In this document: positions 8,714 through 18,984 of the stretch, piece after piece | Layout: the number at the start of each line of letters is the position of its first letter | Position numbering within the stretch: position 1 is the first letter of the stretch | Origin: Mesorhizobium sp. LSJC280B00 | GTDB lineage: Bacteria; Pseudomonadota; Alphaproteobacteria; Rhizobiales; Rhizobiaceae | Direction of reading: 5' to 3' | Length of the DNA stretch: 63,828 nucleotides | Assembly (NCBI RefSeq): GCF_000502835.1 | Contig: NZ_AYVL01000008.1 | Span: 221,377 to 285,204, forward strand | Notes under the pieces: model-generated | Told to the model about the DNA's origin: nothing | What the model saw: only the letters and a program-made list of their open reading frames with translations | The model's database searches: none | Made by a program: the position numbers and the translations under genes

Positions 8714-8831
8714 TAGGGGAGTAGGGGAGTAAGGCAGTAGGGGAGTAGGGAAAAAAGGATCTAGAAGTGCATCTGTTTGCGCTCCTACCTCCTACTTCCC
8801 TACTCCCTTACTGCCCTACTCCCCTACTCCC
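8714..8831. repeat. Inverted array of GGGAGTA-type heptads
   Basis: Two arms of about 36-40 bases face each other: 8714-8750 is built from repeats of GGGGAGTA with variants (AAGGCAGTA), and 8791-8831 is its near-perfect reverse complement (CTACTCCC units, with CTTACTGCC). The arms enclose a 40-base loop. The RNA of either strand would form a very long hairpin. It lies between mce and rnj, where the minus-strand message would run through it. Confidence 0.85.
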
Positions 8832-8838
8832 TTGTTCG

Positions 8839-10509
8839 TCACCTCGTGACGAACACCGTCACCAGCGGCTTCTTGCCCCAGGCTTCGTTGGCCGCGCCGC
8901 GCACCGCGCGCCGCACTGCCTCCTGGACCAGGTCGAGGTCTTTTCGGCGCTGGCGGGGGATGGAGTCCACGGCGCCGATTGCCGCATCGATCATCAGGTC
9001 TTCCAGGCTCTCGCCGCTGCCGTCGGCCTCGGCGACGCCGATGGCGACGAGATCGGGATCGCCGGCAAGCTCGTATTTGTCGTCGAGCACGACATTGACG
9101 GCGACATGGCCGGCAAAGGACAGCTTGCGGCGGTCGCGAATGCCCATCGCCTGGTCGGTGCCGATCAGCCTTCCGTCCTTGTAGATGCGGCCGAACGGCA
9201 CCTGGTCGATGATGGCGGCGGCACCCGGATACAGCCTGAGCATGTCGCCGTCGCGCACCTGCGCGACCTGGCCGATGCCGGACGTCGACATCAGCGAGCC
9301 CTGCGCCACCAGATGCGCCGCTTCGCCATGCACGGGAACGCCGATCTGCGGCCGCACCCATTCATACATCTTGCGCAATTCGCTGCGGCGTGGATGGCCG
9401 GAGACATGCACCAGCGCATCGCCGTCCTCGATGATCTTGATGCCGAGATCGATCAGGCGGTTCTTGATTTCGAGGATCGCCTTCTCGTTGCCGGGAATGG
9501 TGCGCGAGGAAAACACCACCGTGTCGCCGGCCGTCAGCGCCACCGACTTCATCTCGTCGCGCGACAGCTTGGCAAGTGCGGCAAGCGGCTCGCCCTGGCT
9601 GCCGGTGCAGATGATGACGAGGTTTTCGCGCGGGATGAAGCCGTAATCCTCCTCGGCGATGAATTCCGGCAACCCGTCCATATAGCCGAGTTCATCAGCC
9701 ACATCGATGACGCGCTTCATCGAGCGGCCAATCACCAGGCACTGGCGGCCGGCATCCCGCGCCGCCTTGGCGATGGAGACGATACGCCCGACATTGGAGG
9801 AGAAGCTGGTGACGGCGACCCGGCCCTTGGCGTTCTGGATGACGCTCTTGAGGCCCTCGCCCACCGCCACTTCGGACGGCGATTCCCCTTCCCGCATCGC
9901 ATTGGTGGAATCGCAGACCAGCGCCAGCACACCCTTGTCGCCATAGGCTCGGAAGCGCGCCTCGTCGGTCATCGGCCCGACCGTCGGCGCCGGATCGATC
10001 TTCCAGTCGCCGGTATGGATGACGACGCCGGCCGGCGTCGTGATCGCCAGCGACATCGGTTCGGGAATGGAGTGCGCAACAGGGATGGCCTCGATCTCGA
10101 ACGGGCCGACGGTGAATTTCTCGCCGGCCCGGTAGATCGTCACCGGGATCTTCGGCGCCCCTTGCTCGCCCTGCCGCTTGGCTTCCAGCAGGCCGGCGCT
10201 GAACGGCGTCATCCACACCGGCGCCTTGAGCTTCGGCCAGATGTCGTGGAGCGCGCCGTAATGGTCCTCATGCGCATGGGTGATGACGATGCCGCGCAGA
10301 TTGGCGACATTCTCCTCGATGAAACGCGTGTCGGGCAGAACCAGGTCGACGCCGGGCAGGGTTGCATCGGGAAAAGTGACGCCGACGTCGACGACGATCC
10401 ATTCGCGCGCTTTGGCCGGCCCATAGCCGTAGAGGGCGAAGTTCATGCCGATCTCGCCGACACCGCCGAGCGGCACGAAGACAAGTTCGGCGTTTTCCGC
10501 TATCGCCAT
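8839..10509 (-). CDS. rnj: Ribonuclease J
   Basis: Metallo-beta-lactamase/beta-CASP nuclease with 5'-3' exo- and endonuclease activity in mRNA decay and rRNA maturation; 556 aa. The zinc motif HAHEDH is at residues 78-83, GGVGEIGMN at 14-22, and the CASP domain is followed by the GHPRRSELRKM region. Start at ATG 10509, because GGAAGGAAAG lies 5-15 bases upstream. Rhizobiales carry RNase J beside an RNase E-type enzyme. The neighbours birA upstream and mce downstream are conserved in rhizobia. Confidence 0.93.
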   Translation of the reverse strand: MAIAENAELVFVPLGGVGEIGMNFALYGYGPAKAREWIVVDVGVTFPDATLPGVDLVLPDTRFIEENVANLRGIVITHAHEDHYGALHDIWPKLKAPVWMTPFSAGLLEAKRQGEQGAPKIPVTIYRAGEKFTVGPFEIEAIPVAHSIPEPMSLAITTPAGVVIHTGDWKIDPAPTVGPMTDEARFRAYGDKGVLALVCDSTNAMREGESPSEVAVGEGLKSVIQNAKGRVAVTSFSSNVGRIVSIAKAARDAGRQCLVIGRSMKRVIDVADELGYMDGLPEFIAEEDYGFIPRENLVIICTGSQGEPLAALAKLSRDEMKSVALTAGDTVVFSSRTIPGNEKAILEIKNRLIDLGIKIIEDGDALVHVSGHPRRSELRKMYEWVRPQIGVPVHGEAAHLVAQGSLMSTSGIGQVAQVRDGDMLRLYPGAAAIIDQVPFGRIYKDGRLIGTDQAMGIRDRRKLSFAGHVAVNVVLDDKYELAGDPDLVAIGVAEADGSGESLEDLMIDAAIGAVDSIPRQRRKDLDLVQEAVRRAVRGAANEAWGKKPLVTVFVTR

Positions 10510-10523
10510 GGTCTTTCCTTCCT

Positions 10524-10640
10524 TGCCGGTCAAAATTGTGGGCCGGTCAAAATTGTGGGCCGGTCAAAATTGTCGGCCGGTCAAATTCAAGCTGGTCAAA
10601 TACCTGGCCAGTCAAACGTATTGGCCAGTCAAACGCCGGC
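10524..10640. repeat. Degenerate 15-17-bp tandem repeat
   Basis: Seven consecutive units share a GGTCAAA or AGTCAAA core. The first three or four are nearly identical 17-mers (GGCCGGTCAAAATTGTG); the later ones drift and shorten to about 15 bases (GCTGGTCAAATACCTG, GGCCAGTCAAACG). The array fills the gap between birA and rnj, and its last unit contains the birA stop codon. The units are too short and too contiguous for CRISPR. Confidence 0.85.
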
Positions 10641-11450
10641 CGAGGCAACCGCGCCGAAATGCACGTCGCCGGCGGCGATTGTCAGAACCGAACCTTGATC
10701 GTCGCGGATCACGAAACGGCAGTCCTCGTCAATGGTCTCGAAGGTGCCGCGCACCACATTACCGTCAATTCTGACAGCAACCTGCCCGCCAAGCCCCGCC
10801 GCACGCGCCAGCCAGCGCCGCCTGACGGCGGCAAGCCCACGCCCTTCGTTCCACAGCCGCGCATTCTCGCTCCAGGCATCCGACAGCGCCAGAAACAGCG
10901 TCTCGGCATCGCAAGCAGACCCCAGCGCGCTTAGCGACGTCGCTGGATAAGGCAAATCCTGAGGGTATGCCACCACGTTGACGCCGATACCGACAGCCAC
11001 CGCCGAACGGTCGCCATCCAGCATCGCCGATTCCAGCAGGATGCCGGCGAGCTTGGCGCCCGAGGCAAGCACATCGTTCGGCCATTTCAGTTCGAAACGG
11101 TTCTTGCCTTGGCTCGCACCATCGAGGCCGATCGCGATCCTGCCTTTCGGCACGACGGCGTCGAGCGCGTCGGCCAGCGCCAGTCCGGCAACGAAGCCGA
11201 GCGTCGCGGCAAGTCGAAGCTCGGTGTTGGTGATCACCAGCAACGTCGCTGCCAGATTGCCCTCGGGCGTCGCCCAGGCGCGGCCACGGCGGCCACGCCC
11301 GGCTTCCTGCTTTTTGGAGACGACCCAGAGTTTGCCCGGATCGCCGGCCCGTGCGTGCTCCAGCGCCAGCGCGTTGGTGGAGCCGACCGTGTCGTGCGCC
11401 TCGAGCCGGAACCCGTCCGAAGCCGCGGTTGGGGCCAGCCTGAACGTCAT
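10629..11450 (-). CDS. birA: Biotin--[acetyl-CoA-carboxylase] ligase
   Basis: Attaches biotin to the biotin carboxyl carrier protein. The 273-aa product has GSTNALALEHA (residues 23-33), the biotinyl-AMP loop GRGRRGRAW (51-59), the active-site Lys region LKWPNDVLA (121-129) and a C-terminal SH3-like domain. There is no N-terminal helix-turn-helix, so unlike E. coli BirA it should not act as a repressor. It follows nuoN by 4 bases, and its final codons run into the tandem repeat. Confidence 0.93.
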   Translation of the reverse strand: MTFRLAPTAASDGFRLEAHDTVGSTNALALEHARAGDPGKLWVVSKKQEAGRGRRGRAWATPEGNLAATLLVITNTELRLAATLGFVAGLALADALDAVVPKGRIAIGLDGASQGKNRFELKWPNDVLASGAKLAGILLESAMLDGDRSAVAVGIGVNVVAYPQDLPYPATSLSALGSACDAETLFLALSDAWSENARLWNEGRGLAAVRRRWLARAAGLGGQVAVRIDGNVVRGTFETIDEDCRFVIRDDQGSVLTIAAGDVHFGAVASAGV

Positions 11451-11454
11451 TCCG

Positions 11455-12891
11455 TTAGAAGAAGGTCTTGGCCGCGGCTGCCGCGTAGGTTCCGATCGGA
11501 CCGCCGATCAGCACGTAGAACAGCACGAAGGCGCCACAGACACCGAGCACGACGCGCAGTTCGGACGCCATCGGCACGAAGCCGCCGACCGGTTCGTCGA
11601 ACCACATGATCTTGATGATACGCAGATAATAGTAGGCGCCCACCACAGAGGCGAGCACGCCGATGATCGCCAGCGCGTAGAGGTTGGCATTGATGGCGGC
11701 GAGGAACACGTACCATTTCCCCCAGAAGCCGGCGAGCGGCGGGATGCCGGCCAGCGAGAACATCAGGATGGTGAGGATCGTCGCCACGATCGGATTGGTC
11801 GCCGACAGGCCGGCGAGATCGCTGATCTGCTCGACATTGCCCTCCTTGCGCCGCATGGCGAGGATGAAGGCGAAGGTGCCGAGCGTCATCACCAGATAGA
11901 TCAGCATGTAGATGGCGACGCCGCGCACGCCGTCCTGGCTGTTCGCGGCAAGGCCGACCAGCGCATAACCCATATGGCCGATGGAGGAATAGGCCATCAG
12001 CCGTTTGATGTTGGTCTGGCCGATGGCCGCAAAGGCGCCAAGCGCCATCGAGGCGATCGAGATGAAGACGATGATCTGCTGCCAGTCGGCGGCGATCGGC
12101 TTGAAGGCGCCCATGGTGACGCGCACCATCAGCGCCATCGCCGCCATCTTCGGTGCCGCCGCCAGAAAAGCCGTCACCGGCGTCGGCGCGCCTTCATAGA
12201 CGTCGGGCGTCCACATATGGAACGGCACCGCCGAGATCTTGAAGGCAAGGCCGGCCAGCACGAAAACCAGGCCGAAGACGAGCCCAAGCTGGCGCTCACC
12301 GCCGCTCAGCGCCGTGGCGATCTCCTGGAAGCCGGTGTTGCCGGTGTAGCCGTAGACCAGCGAGATACCGTAAAGGAGCATGCCCGACGACAGCGCGCCA
12401 AGGACGAAATACTTCAGCCCGGCCTCGGTCGAGCGCAGATTGTCCCGGTTGATCGCCGCCAGCACGTAGATCGCCAGCGATTGCAGCTCGAGGCCGAGAT
12501 AGAGCCCGATCATGCCGTTGGCCGAGATCATCAGCATCATGCCGAGCGTGCAGAGCAGGATCAGCACCGGATATTCGAACTTGTCGAAACGCTCCACCTG
12601 GGCAAAGCGGACCGACATGACCAGCGTCACCGCCGAGCCGACCAGCGCCAGCACCTTCATGAAGCGGGCGAACGGATCCTGGATGAAGGCTTCGCCATAG
12701 GCGTTGCCCTGTCCCGGCGAAAAGACCAGCCAGGCGCCGGCGATCACCAGCACGGCGACGGCAAGGCCGCTCACCGTGACAGTGGTGTTGGCGCGCGAAT
12801 AGGCGCCGAGCATCAACAGCGCCAAGGCGCCGATGGCGAGGATCAGCTCTGGCGTCGAGAGCGACAGGCTTGAGAGAAGGTCCGGCGTCAT
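11455..12891 (-). CDS. nuoN: Complex I subunit N
   Basis: Antiporter-like membrane subunit of NADH:quinone oxidoreductase, about 478 aa with roughly 14 hydrophobic segments. Family stretches include [41 protein letters not shown] and [18 protein letters not shown] 12891 is preferred over an in-frame TTG three codons earlier because of the G-rich stretch upstream. Last of the nuo genes. Confidence 0.95.
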   Translation of the reverse strand: MTPDLLSSLSLSTPELILAIGALALLMLGAYSRANTTVTVSGLAVAVLVIAGAWLVFSPGQGNAYGEAFIQDPFARFMKVLALVGSAVTLVMSVRFAQVERFDKFEYPVLILLCTLGMMLMISANGMIGLYLGLELQSLAIYVLAAINRDNLRSTEAGLKYFVLGALSSGMLLYGISLVYGYTGNTGFQEIATALSGGERQLGLVFGLVFVLAGLAFKISAVPFHMWTPDVYEGAPTPVTAFLAAAPKMAAMALMVRVTMGAFKPIAADWQQIIVFISIASMALGAFAAIGQTNIKRLMAYSSIGHMGYALVGLAANSQDGVRGVAIYMLIYLVMTLGTFAFILAMRRKEGNVEQISDLAGLSATNPIVATILTILMFSLAGIPPLAGFWGKWYVFLAAINANLYALAIIGVLASVVGAYYYLRIIKIMWFDEPVGGFVPMASELRVVLGVCGAFVLFYVLIGGPIGTYAAAAAKTFF

Positions 12892-12909
12892 GGTTCGCAA
12901 AACCCCCAG

Positions 12910-14415
12910 TCAGTTCGCCGCCGCGGTCTGCGCGGCGCCGATGGATGCGGTGACATTGGTAACGAGCGCCTTGACCGATTCGGCGGTCGCGTCGAAGATC
13001 GGCGCCGGATAGACGCCGAAGAAGATGACCAGCGCGACCAGCGGATAGATGATCACCTTCTCGCGCGTCGACAGGTCGAGCAGGCCTTTCAGGCTTTCCT
13101 TGGTCAGCGCGCCGAAGATCACCTTGCGGTAGAGCCAGAGCGCATAGGCCGCCGAAAGGATGACGCCGGTGGCGGCGAAGAACGCTACCCAGGTGTTGAC
13201 CCGGAACACGCCGAGCATGGTCAGGAACTCGCCGACGAAGCCGCTGGTGCCGGGCAGGCCGACATTGGCCATGGTGAAGATCATGAACACGGTTGCATAT
13301 TTCGGCATGTTGTTGACCAACCCGCCATAGGCGTCGATGTCACGCGTATGCATGCGGTCGTAGACGACGCCGACGCAGAGGAACAGCGCGCCGGAGACCA
13401 GGCCGTGCGACAGCATCTGAAAGATCGAACCCTGGACGCCTTCCTGGTTCATCGCGAAGATGCCCATGGTAACGAAGCCCATGTGAGCGACCGACGAATA
13501 GGCGATCAGCTTCTTCATGTCCTCCTGCATCAGCGCCACCAGCGAGGTGTAGATGATGGCGACAACGGAGAGCGTGAAGATCAGCGGCGCGAACATTTCG
13601 GATGCGATCGGAAACATCGGCAGCGAAAAGCGCAGGAAGCCGTACCCACCCATCTTGAGCAGGATGGCGGCCAGGATCACCGAGCCGGCCGTCGGCGCCT
13701 CGACATGCGCGTCCGGCAGCCAGGTGTGCACCGGCCACATCGGCATCTTCACCGCGAAGGACGCGAAGAAGGCAAGCCATAGCCAAGTCTGCATATTGGC
13801 CGGGAAGTTGTGGGTCAGAAGCGTCGGGATGTCGGTGGTGCCGGACTGGAAGAACATCGCCATGATGGCGAGCAGCATCAGCACCGAGCCGGCCAGCGTA
13901 TAGAGGAAGAACTTGAACGAGGCATAGACGCGCCGCTTGCCGCCCCACACGCCGATGATGATGAACATCGGGATCAGGCCGGCTTCGAAGAAGACATAGA
14001 ACAAGACGATGTCGAGCGCGCAGAACACGCCGATCATCAGCGTCTCGAGCAGCAGGAAGGCGATCATATAGGCCTTGACGCGCTTCTCGATCGATTCCCA
14101 CGAGGCGAGGATGCAGAGCGGCATCAGGAAGGTGGTCAGGATGACGAACAGCATGGAGATGCCGTCTACGCCCATATGATAGGAGATGCCGGAATCCAGC
14201 CAGGCAAACTTCTCGACGAACTGGAAGCCGGGCTGCGAATTGTCGAAGCCGGTCCAGATAAACAGCGAAACCACGAAGGTGAACGCGGTCGTGAACAGCG
14301 CGATGGCGCGGATGTTGCGGCGCGCGTTCTCGCTGTCGTCACGCACGAAAAGGATGAGCAGCACACCAACCAGCGGCAGGAAGGTGACCAGCGATAGGAT
14401 CGGCCAGGCGGTCAT
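12910..14415 (-). CDS. nuoM: Complex I subunit M
   Basis: Antiporter-like proton-pumping subunit, 501 aa. It has the Mrp-type core with [17 protein letters not shown], the Lys-bearing [19 protein letters not shown] and [14 protein letters not shown]. The start ATG at 14415 overlaps the nuoL stop (TGATG); the longer frame upstream is a shadow of nuoL. All segments are membrane-embedded. Confidence 0.95.
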   Translation of the reverse strand: MTAWPILSLVTFLPLVGVLLILFVRDDSENARRNIRAIALFTTAFTFVVSLFIWTGFDNSQPGFQFVEKFAWLDSGISYHMGVDGISMLFVILTTFLMPLCILASWESIEKRVKAYMIAFLLLETLMIGVFCALDIVLFYVFFEAGLIPMFIIIGVWGGKRRVYASFKFFLYTLAGSVLMLLAIMAMFFQSGTTDIPTLLTHNFPANMQTWLWLAFFASFAVKMPMWPVHTWLPDAHVEAPTAGSVILAAILLKMGGYGFLRFSLPMFPIASEMFAPLIFTLSVVAIIYTSLVALMQEDMKKLIAYSSVAHMGFVTMGIFAMNQEGVQGSIFQMLSHGLVSGALFLCVGVVYDRMHTRDIDAYGGLVNNMPKYATVFMIFTMANVGLPGTSGFVGEFLTMLGVFRVNTWVAFFAATGVILSAAYALWLYRKVIFGALTKESLKGLLDLSTREKVIIYPLVALVIFFGVYPAPIFDATAESVKALVTNVTASIGAAQTAAAN

Positions 14416-16388
14416 CAGAGCATCATCCAGGTGACGAGTGCGGCAACGCCGATCAGCATGGCGAAGGCATAGTGGTAAAGATAGCCGGTCTGCAGCTTGA
14501 CGACCCGGTTGGTGACGTCGACGACGCGCGCCGAAATGCCGTCCGGCCCGAGCCCGTCGATGACGGTGCCGTCGCCGGTCTTCCACAGGAAGCTGCCGAG
14601 GCGCTTTGCCGGCCGCACGAACAGGAAGTCGTAGAGCTCGTCGAAATACCATTTGTTGAGCAGGAAGGCGTAGAGCAGGCGATGGTTGGCGGCGACGCTC
14701 CGAGGCATTTCCGGCGCGCGAATATAGAACTGCCAGGCAATCGCAAAGCCGATCAGCATGGCGATGAACGGTGACAGCTCGACCCACAACGGCACTTCGT
14801 GGATTTCGTGCAGGATGTGGTTGTCCGGCAGCGTGAACAGCGACGCCTTCCAGAATTCGGCATAGCCCTCGCCGAAGAAGGCGCCGTGGAAGATCACGCC
14901 GGCAAACAGCGCGCCCGCCGCCAGGATGAACAGCGGCACCAGCATGACCGGCGGCGATTCATGGACATGGTGCATGACCTCGTGGCTGGCCCGCGGCTCG
15001 CCGTGGAAGGTCATGAAGATCAGCCGCCAGGAGTAGAAGGAGGTGAAGCAGGCAGCAATGACCAGCAATATGAAGGCAAACGCGGCGACCGCATTGTGGC
15101 CGGCGAAGGCCGCTTCGATGATGGCGTCCTTGGAAAAGAAGCCGGCCGTGCCGATGATCGTTACCGGGATGCCGACACCGGTCAGCGCCAGCGTGCCGAT
15201 CACCATCATCCAGTACGTTTTCGGAATGAGCGTCCTCAGGCCGCCCATCTTGCGCATGTCCTGCTCGTCGGAGACGGCGTGGATGACCGAGCCCGAGCCG
15301 AGGAACAGCAGCGCCTTGAAGAAGGCGTGCGTGAACAGATGGAAGATCGCCGCGCCATAGGCGCCGACGCCGAGCGCCACGAACATGTAGCCGAGCTGCG
15401 AACAGGTCGAATAGGCGATGACGCGCTTGATGTCGTTCTGGACGAGACCGACTGTCGCCGCGAAGAAGGCGGTGAAGGCGCCGATGAAAGTGACCACGGT
15501 CAATGCCGAATGCGACAGCTCGAACAGCGGCGACAACCGCGCCAGCATGAACACGCCTGCCGTCACCATGGTCGCGGCATGGATCAGTGCCGAGACCGGC
15601 GTCGGGCCTTCCATGGCATCCGGCAGCCAGGTGTGAAGCGGCACCTGCGCCGACTTGCCCATGGCGCCCATGAACAGGAGCAGGCAGACAACCGTCATCG
15701 CAGCCTGCTTGTCGAGCGCATAGCCGAGGAAGGTCAGCACGGCCGGGCCTTGCGGCGCGCCTTCCGCCGGAATGAACGTCGCCGCATTGGCGAAGATGGT
15801 GCCGAGATTGACCGAGCCGAACAGCACGAACACGCCGAATATGCCGAGCGCAAAGCCGAAATCGCCGACGCGGTTGACGACGAAGGCCTTGATCGCAGCC
15901 GCATTGGCCGACGGCTTCTTGTACCAGAAGCCGATCAGCAGATAGGAGGCAAGGCCGACGCCTTCCCAGCCGAAGAACATCTGCACGAGGTTGTCGGCCG
16001 TCACCAGCATCAGCATGGCGAAGGTAAACAGCGACAGATAGGCGAAGAAGCGCGGCCGGTCCGGATCGTGATGCATGTAGCCGATCGAGTAGATATGGAC
16101 CAGCGACGACACCGTGTTGACAACTACCAGCATCACCACCGTCAGCGTGTCGATCCTGAGCGCCCAGGACGCCTCCAGCCCGCCCGACTGGATCCAGCGC
16201 ATCACCGGCACGGTGAACACCTCTCCGCCGCCGAAGCCAACCGAGAAGAAGGCGACCCACGACAGCACGGCCGCGATCACCAGGAAGCCCGAGGTGATGT
16301 ATTCGGAAGCCTTGGCCCCGAGCGAGGTGCCGAACAGGCCGACGATCAGAAAGCCGAGCAGCGGAAGGAAGACGATGGCCTGATACAT
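14415..16388 (-). CDS. nuoL: Complex I subunit L
   Basis: The largest antiporter-like subunit, 657 aa, with about 16 membrane segments and the long lateral helix at its C-terminus that clamps the membrane arm. Visible motifs are [38 protein letters not shown] and [19 protein letters not shown]. It starts 11 bases after the nuoK stop. Confidence 0.96.
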   Translation of the reverse strand: MYQAIVFLPLLGFLIVGLFGTSLGAKASEYITSGFLVIAAVLSWVAFFSVGFGGGEVFTVPVMRWIQSGGLEASWALRIDTLTVVMLVVVNTVSSLVHIYSIGYMHHDPDRPRFFAYLSLFTFAMLMLVTADNLVQMFFGWEGVGLASYLLIGFWYKKPSANAAAIKAFVVNRVGDFGFALGIFGVFVLFGSVNLGTIFANAATFIPAEGAPQGPAVLTFLGYALDKQAAMTVVCLLLFMGAMGKSAQVPLHTWLPDAMEGPTPVSALIHAATMVTAGVFMLARLSPLFELSHSALTVVTFIGAFTAFFAATVGLVQNDIKRVIAYSTCSQLGYMFVALGVGAYGAAIFHLFTHAFFKALLFLGSGSVIHAVSDEQDMRKMGGLRTLIPKTYWMMVIGTLALTGVGIPVTIIGTAGFFSKDAIIEAAFAGHNAVAAFAFILLVIAACFTSFYSWRLIFMTFHGEPRASHEVMHHVHESPPVMLVPLFILAAGALFAGVIFHGAFFGEGYAEFWKASLFTLPDNHILHEIHEVPLWVELSPFIAMLIGFAIAWQFYIRAPEMPRSVAANHRLLYAFLLNKWYFDELYDFLFVRPAKRLGSFLWKTGDGTVIDGLGPDGISARVVDVTNRVVKLQTGYLYHYAFAMLIGVAALVTWMML

Positions 16389-16398
16389 GGTGGTTCCG

Positions 16399-16707
16399 TC
16401 AACCCTTCATCATGTTCACGTCTTCGACCGCGATCGAGCCGCGGTTGCGGAAGAAGACGACGAGAATGGCAAGGCCGATCGCCGCTTCGGCCGCCGCGAC
16501 CGTCAGCACGAACAGTGCGAACACCTGGCCGACCAAATCGCCGAGCGCCGCCGAAAAGGCGACGAAATTGATGTTGACCGCAAGCAGGATCAGCTCGATC
16601 GACATCAGGATGACGATGACGTTCCTGCGGTTCAGGAAGATGCCGAACACGCCGAGCGTGAACAGGATCGCCGATACGGTCAGGTAGTGCGCGATGCCGA
16701 CGACCAT
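16399..16707 (-). CDS. nuoK: Complex I subunit K
   Basis: Small membrane subunit, 102 aa, three transmembrane helices, with the conserved membrane Glu residues in [15 protein letters not shown] and [13 protein letters not shown] that belong to the proton path. GGAG precedes the ATG. It begins one base after the nuoJ stop. Confidence 0.96.
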   Translation of the reverse strand: MVVGIAHYLTVSAILFTLGVFGIFLNRRNVIVILMSIELILLAVNINFVAFSAALGDLVGQVFALFVLTVAAAEAAIGLAILVVFFRNRGSIAVEDVNMMKG

Positions 16708-16708
16708 C

Positions 16709-17329
16709 TCAGACTCCTTCGCCCGTCTTGACCTTGCGGATTTCCACTCCGGTTGCCGCCGTGCGGCCGACCTGGGCGGCGATCGACTGCCGCTTGACGC
16801 CCGGCTTGTGGCGCAGCGTCAGCACGATGGCGCCGATCATGGCGACCAGCAGCACCAGCCCCGCTACCTGGAAGTAATAGAGGTAATCCGTATAGAGGAT
16901 GTCGCCGAGCGCTGCCGTGTTCGACCGCGCGGCCAGGTCCGGAATGGGTTTCGCGACCGTCGCCGCCAGTTTCGGCGCGAATGTATAGCCGCCGAGCACC
17001 ACGATCAGCTCCGCCGCCAGGATCAGCCCGACCAGCGCGCCGATCGGTGCATATTGCAGGGCGCCTTCCTTCATTTCGGCGAAGTCGACGTCGAGCATCA
17101 TGACGACGAACAGGAACAGCACCAGCACCGCGCCGACATAGACGACGAGCAGGATCATCGCCAGGAACTCGGCGCCGGTCAGCATGAACAGGCCGGCGGC
17201 GTTGAAGAAGGTCAGGATCAGGAACAGCACCGAATGCACGGGATTGCGCGCCGAAATGACCATGAACGCCGATGCCACCGCGACAAAGGCGAAGAGGTAG
17301 AAAAAGGCCGCCTCTAGTCCACTCAGCAT
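16709..17329 (-). CDS. nuoJ: Complex I subunit J
   Basis: Membrane subunit of 206 aa with five hydrophobic segments. The conserved third helix is visible in [21 protein letters not shown]. The start at 17329 ([10 protein letters not shown]) was chosen over an upstream in-frame ATG because the family begins directly with the first helix. Upstream lies a 118-base gap, unusually long for this operon, that holds an antisense-oriented terminator. Confidence 0.94.
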   Translation of the reverse strand: MLSGLEAAFFYLFAFVAVASAFMVISARNPVHSVLFLILTFFNAAGLFMLTGAEFLAMILLVVYVGAVLVLFLFVVMMLDVDFAEMKEGALQYAPIGALVGLILAAELIVVLGGYTFAPKLAATVAKPIPDLAARSNTAALGDILYTDYLYYFQVAGLVLLVAMIGAIVLTLRHKPGVKRQSIAAQVGRTAATGVEIRKVKTGEGV

Positions 17330-17353
17330 GGGTTCCCCCGGGTTTCCTGTCAG

Positions 17354-17377
17354 AACAGGACGTTCGTCCTGTTTTTT
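17354..17377 (+). terminator. Plus-strand terminator between nuoI and nuoJ
   Basis: A hairpin (ACAGGACG / CGTCCTGT) is followed by a run of six T residues on the plus strand only, so it would stop RNA running antisense to nuo. On the sense strand the same hairpin has no T-run after it and may instead act as an mRNA processing or stability structure. Confidence 0.6.
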
Positions 17378-17447
17378 GCCACCGCCTCCGGTCGGCAAGT
17401 TGCGTGTTCCTTAAACCAGGCCCCTCGCCCCGTCCATGCGTCAAATA

Positions 17448-17939
17448 TCAGCGGTAAGGCGCATCCAGCGAGATGTTGCGCGCCAGCTCACGCTCCCAGC
17501 GGTCGCCATTGGCCAGGAGCCTGTCCTTGTCGTAATAAAGCTCCTCGCGCGTTTCCGTCGCGAATTCGAAATTCGGCCCCTCGACAATGGCGTCGACCGG
17601 GCAGGCTTCCTGGCAGAAGCCGCAATAAATGCATTTCACCATATCGATGTCGTAGCGCACGGTGCGCCGTGTGCCGTCGTTGCGGCGTGGGCCGGCTTCG
17701 ATGGTGATGGCCTGTGCCGGGCAGATCGCCTCGCACAGTTTGCAGGCGATGCAGCGTTCCTCGCCGTTCGGATAGCGGCGCAGCGCATGTTCGCCGCGGA
17801 AGCGCGGGCTGACCGGCCCCTTTTCATGCGGATAGTTGATCGTCTCCTTCGGCGCGAAGAACTGGCGCATCGACAGGAAGAAAGCGCTGACGAAATCCTG
17901 CAAAAGCAGTGACTTGGCGGCCTGGGATAATGCTGACAT
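17448..17939 (-). CDS. nuoI: Complex I subunit I (two [4Fe-4S])
   Basis: Ferredoxin-like subunit carrying clusters N6a and N6b in the peripheral arm, 163 aa. Two CxxCxxCxxxCP motifs are complete: C63/C66/C69/C73 ([12 protein letters not shown]) and C103/C106/C109/C113 ([12 protein letters not shown]). The ATG at 17939 overlaps the nuoH stop; the longer frame is a nuoH shadow. Confidence 0.97.
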   Translation of the reverse strand: MSALSQAAKSLLLQDFVSAFFLSMRQFFAPKETINYPHEKGPVSPRFRGEHALRRYPNGEERCIACKLCEAICPAQAITIEAGPRRNDGTRRTVRYDIDMVKCIYCGFCQEACPVDAIVEGPNFEFATETREELYYDKDRLLANGDRWERELARNISLDAPYR

Positions 17940-18982
17940 CAGGCAAACCCGGTGAGTTTGAGAAAGGCGGCGGTGGCGACCACCATGAACAGCGAGATCG
18001 GCAGGAAGACTTTCCAGCCGAGCCGCATCAGCTGGTCGTAGCGATAGCGCGGCACGAACGCCTTCACCATGGAGAACATGAAGAACACCAGGCAGACCTT
18101 GAGCACGAACCAGATGAGCCCCGGCACCCAGGTGAAGGGTGCGAAGTCGAAGGGCGGCAGCCATCCGCCGAGGAACAATATGGTGGCCAGTGCGCACATC
18201 AGGACGACGGCGACATATTCGCCGAGGAAGAACAACAGGAACGGCGTCGAGGAATATTCGACCATATGGCCGGCGACGAGTTCCGATTCGGCTTCCACAA
18301 GGTCGAAGGGCGGCCGGTTGGTCTCGGCCAACGCCGAGATGAAGAAGACGATGAACATCGGGAACAGCGACAGCCAATGCCAGTCGAGGAAGGTGTTGGG
18401 CAGGCCGAGCCGCGTGCCCAGCCCGTCCTGTTGCGACAAGACGATGTCGGACAGGTTGAGCGAGCCGACGCAAAGCAGCACGGTGACGATGACGAAGCCG
18501 ATCGAGACCTCGTAGGACACCATCTGCGCCGCCGAGCGCAGTGCGCCGAGGAACGGGTATTTCGAATTGGAGGCCCAGCCGCCCATGATGACGCCATAGA
18601 CCTCGAGCGAGGAGATGGCGAAGACATAGAGGATGCCGACATTGACGTTGGCGATCGCCCAGCCTTCATTGACCGGTATGACTGCCCAGGCGGAGATCGC
18701 CAGCACCGCCGACACCAAAGGCGCCAGCAGGAAAACGCCCTTGTTGGCGCCGGACGGGATGACCGGCTCCTTGAAGACGAATTTCAGCAGATCGGCGAAG
18801 GCCTGCAGTGTGCCCCATGGGCCAACGACATTCGGGCCTCGGCGCAATTGCACCGCCGCCCAGATCTTGCGGTCGGCGTAAAGCACATAGGCGACGAAGA
18901 TCAACAGAACGACGATCAGCACGACCGACTTCAAAAGGATCAGCAGCGCCGGCAGCACGTAGAAGGAGAAGAAGGTGTCCAT
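17939..18982 (-). CDS. nuoH: Complex I subunit H
   Basis: Membrane subunit at the quinone site and the junction with the peripheral arm, 347 aa, about eight helices. Family signatures are [21 protein letters not shown] near the start and [21 protein letters not shown]. Start at MDTFFSF (18982), two bases after the nuoG stop. Confidence 0.96.
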   Translation of the reverse strand: MDTFFSFYVLPALLILLKSVVLIVVLLIFVAYVLYADRKIWAAVQLRRGPNVVGPWGTLQAFADLLKFVFKEPVIPSGANKGVFLLAPLVSAVLAISAWAVIPVNEGWAIANVNVGILYVFAISSLEVYGVIMGGWASNSKYPFLGALRSAAQMVSYEVSIGFVIVTVLLCVGSLNLSDIVLSQQDGLGTRLGLPNTFLDWHWLSLFPMFIVFFISALAETNRPPFDLVEAESELVAGHMVEYSSTPFLLFFLGEYVAVVLMCALATILFLGGWLPPFDFAPFTWVPGLIWFVLKVCLVFFMFSMVKAFVPRYRYDQLMRLGWKVFLPISLFMVVATAAFLKLTGFA

Positions 18983-18984
18983 GT

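Noticed and set aside
10524..10640. Possible CRISPR array
   Set aside because: Units are only 15-17 bases and directly joined with no spacers; no cas genes in the window.
8767..10698. A 643-codon plus-strand ORF opposite rnj
   Set aside because: High-GC shadow: rich in His, Asp, Arg and Gly with no family motifs, while the minus strand encodes a complete RNase J.
10978..12873. A 631-codon plus-strand ORF opposite nuoN and birA
   Set aside because: Antisense shadow of membrane protein genes; composition dominated by His, Arg, Asp and Gln, as expected from reversed hydrophobic codons.
14799..16571. A 590-codon plus-strand ORF opposite nuoL
   Set aside because: Same reason: no start signal, no motifs, antisense to a canonical subunit.
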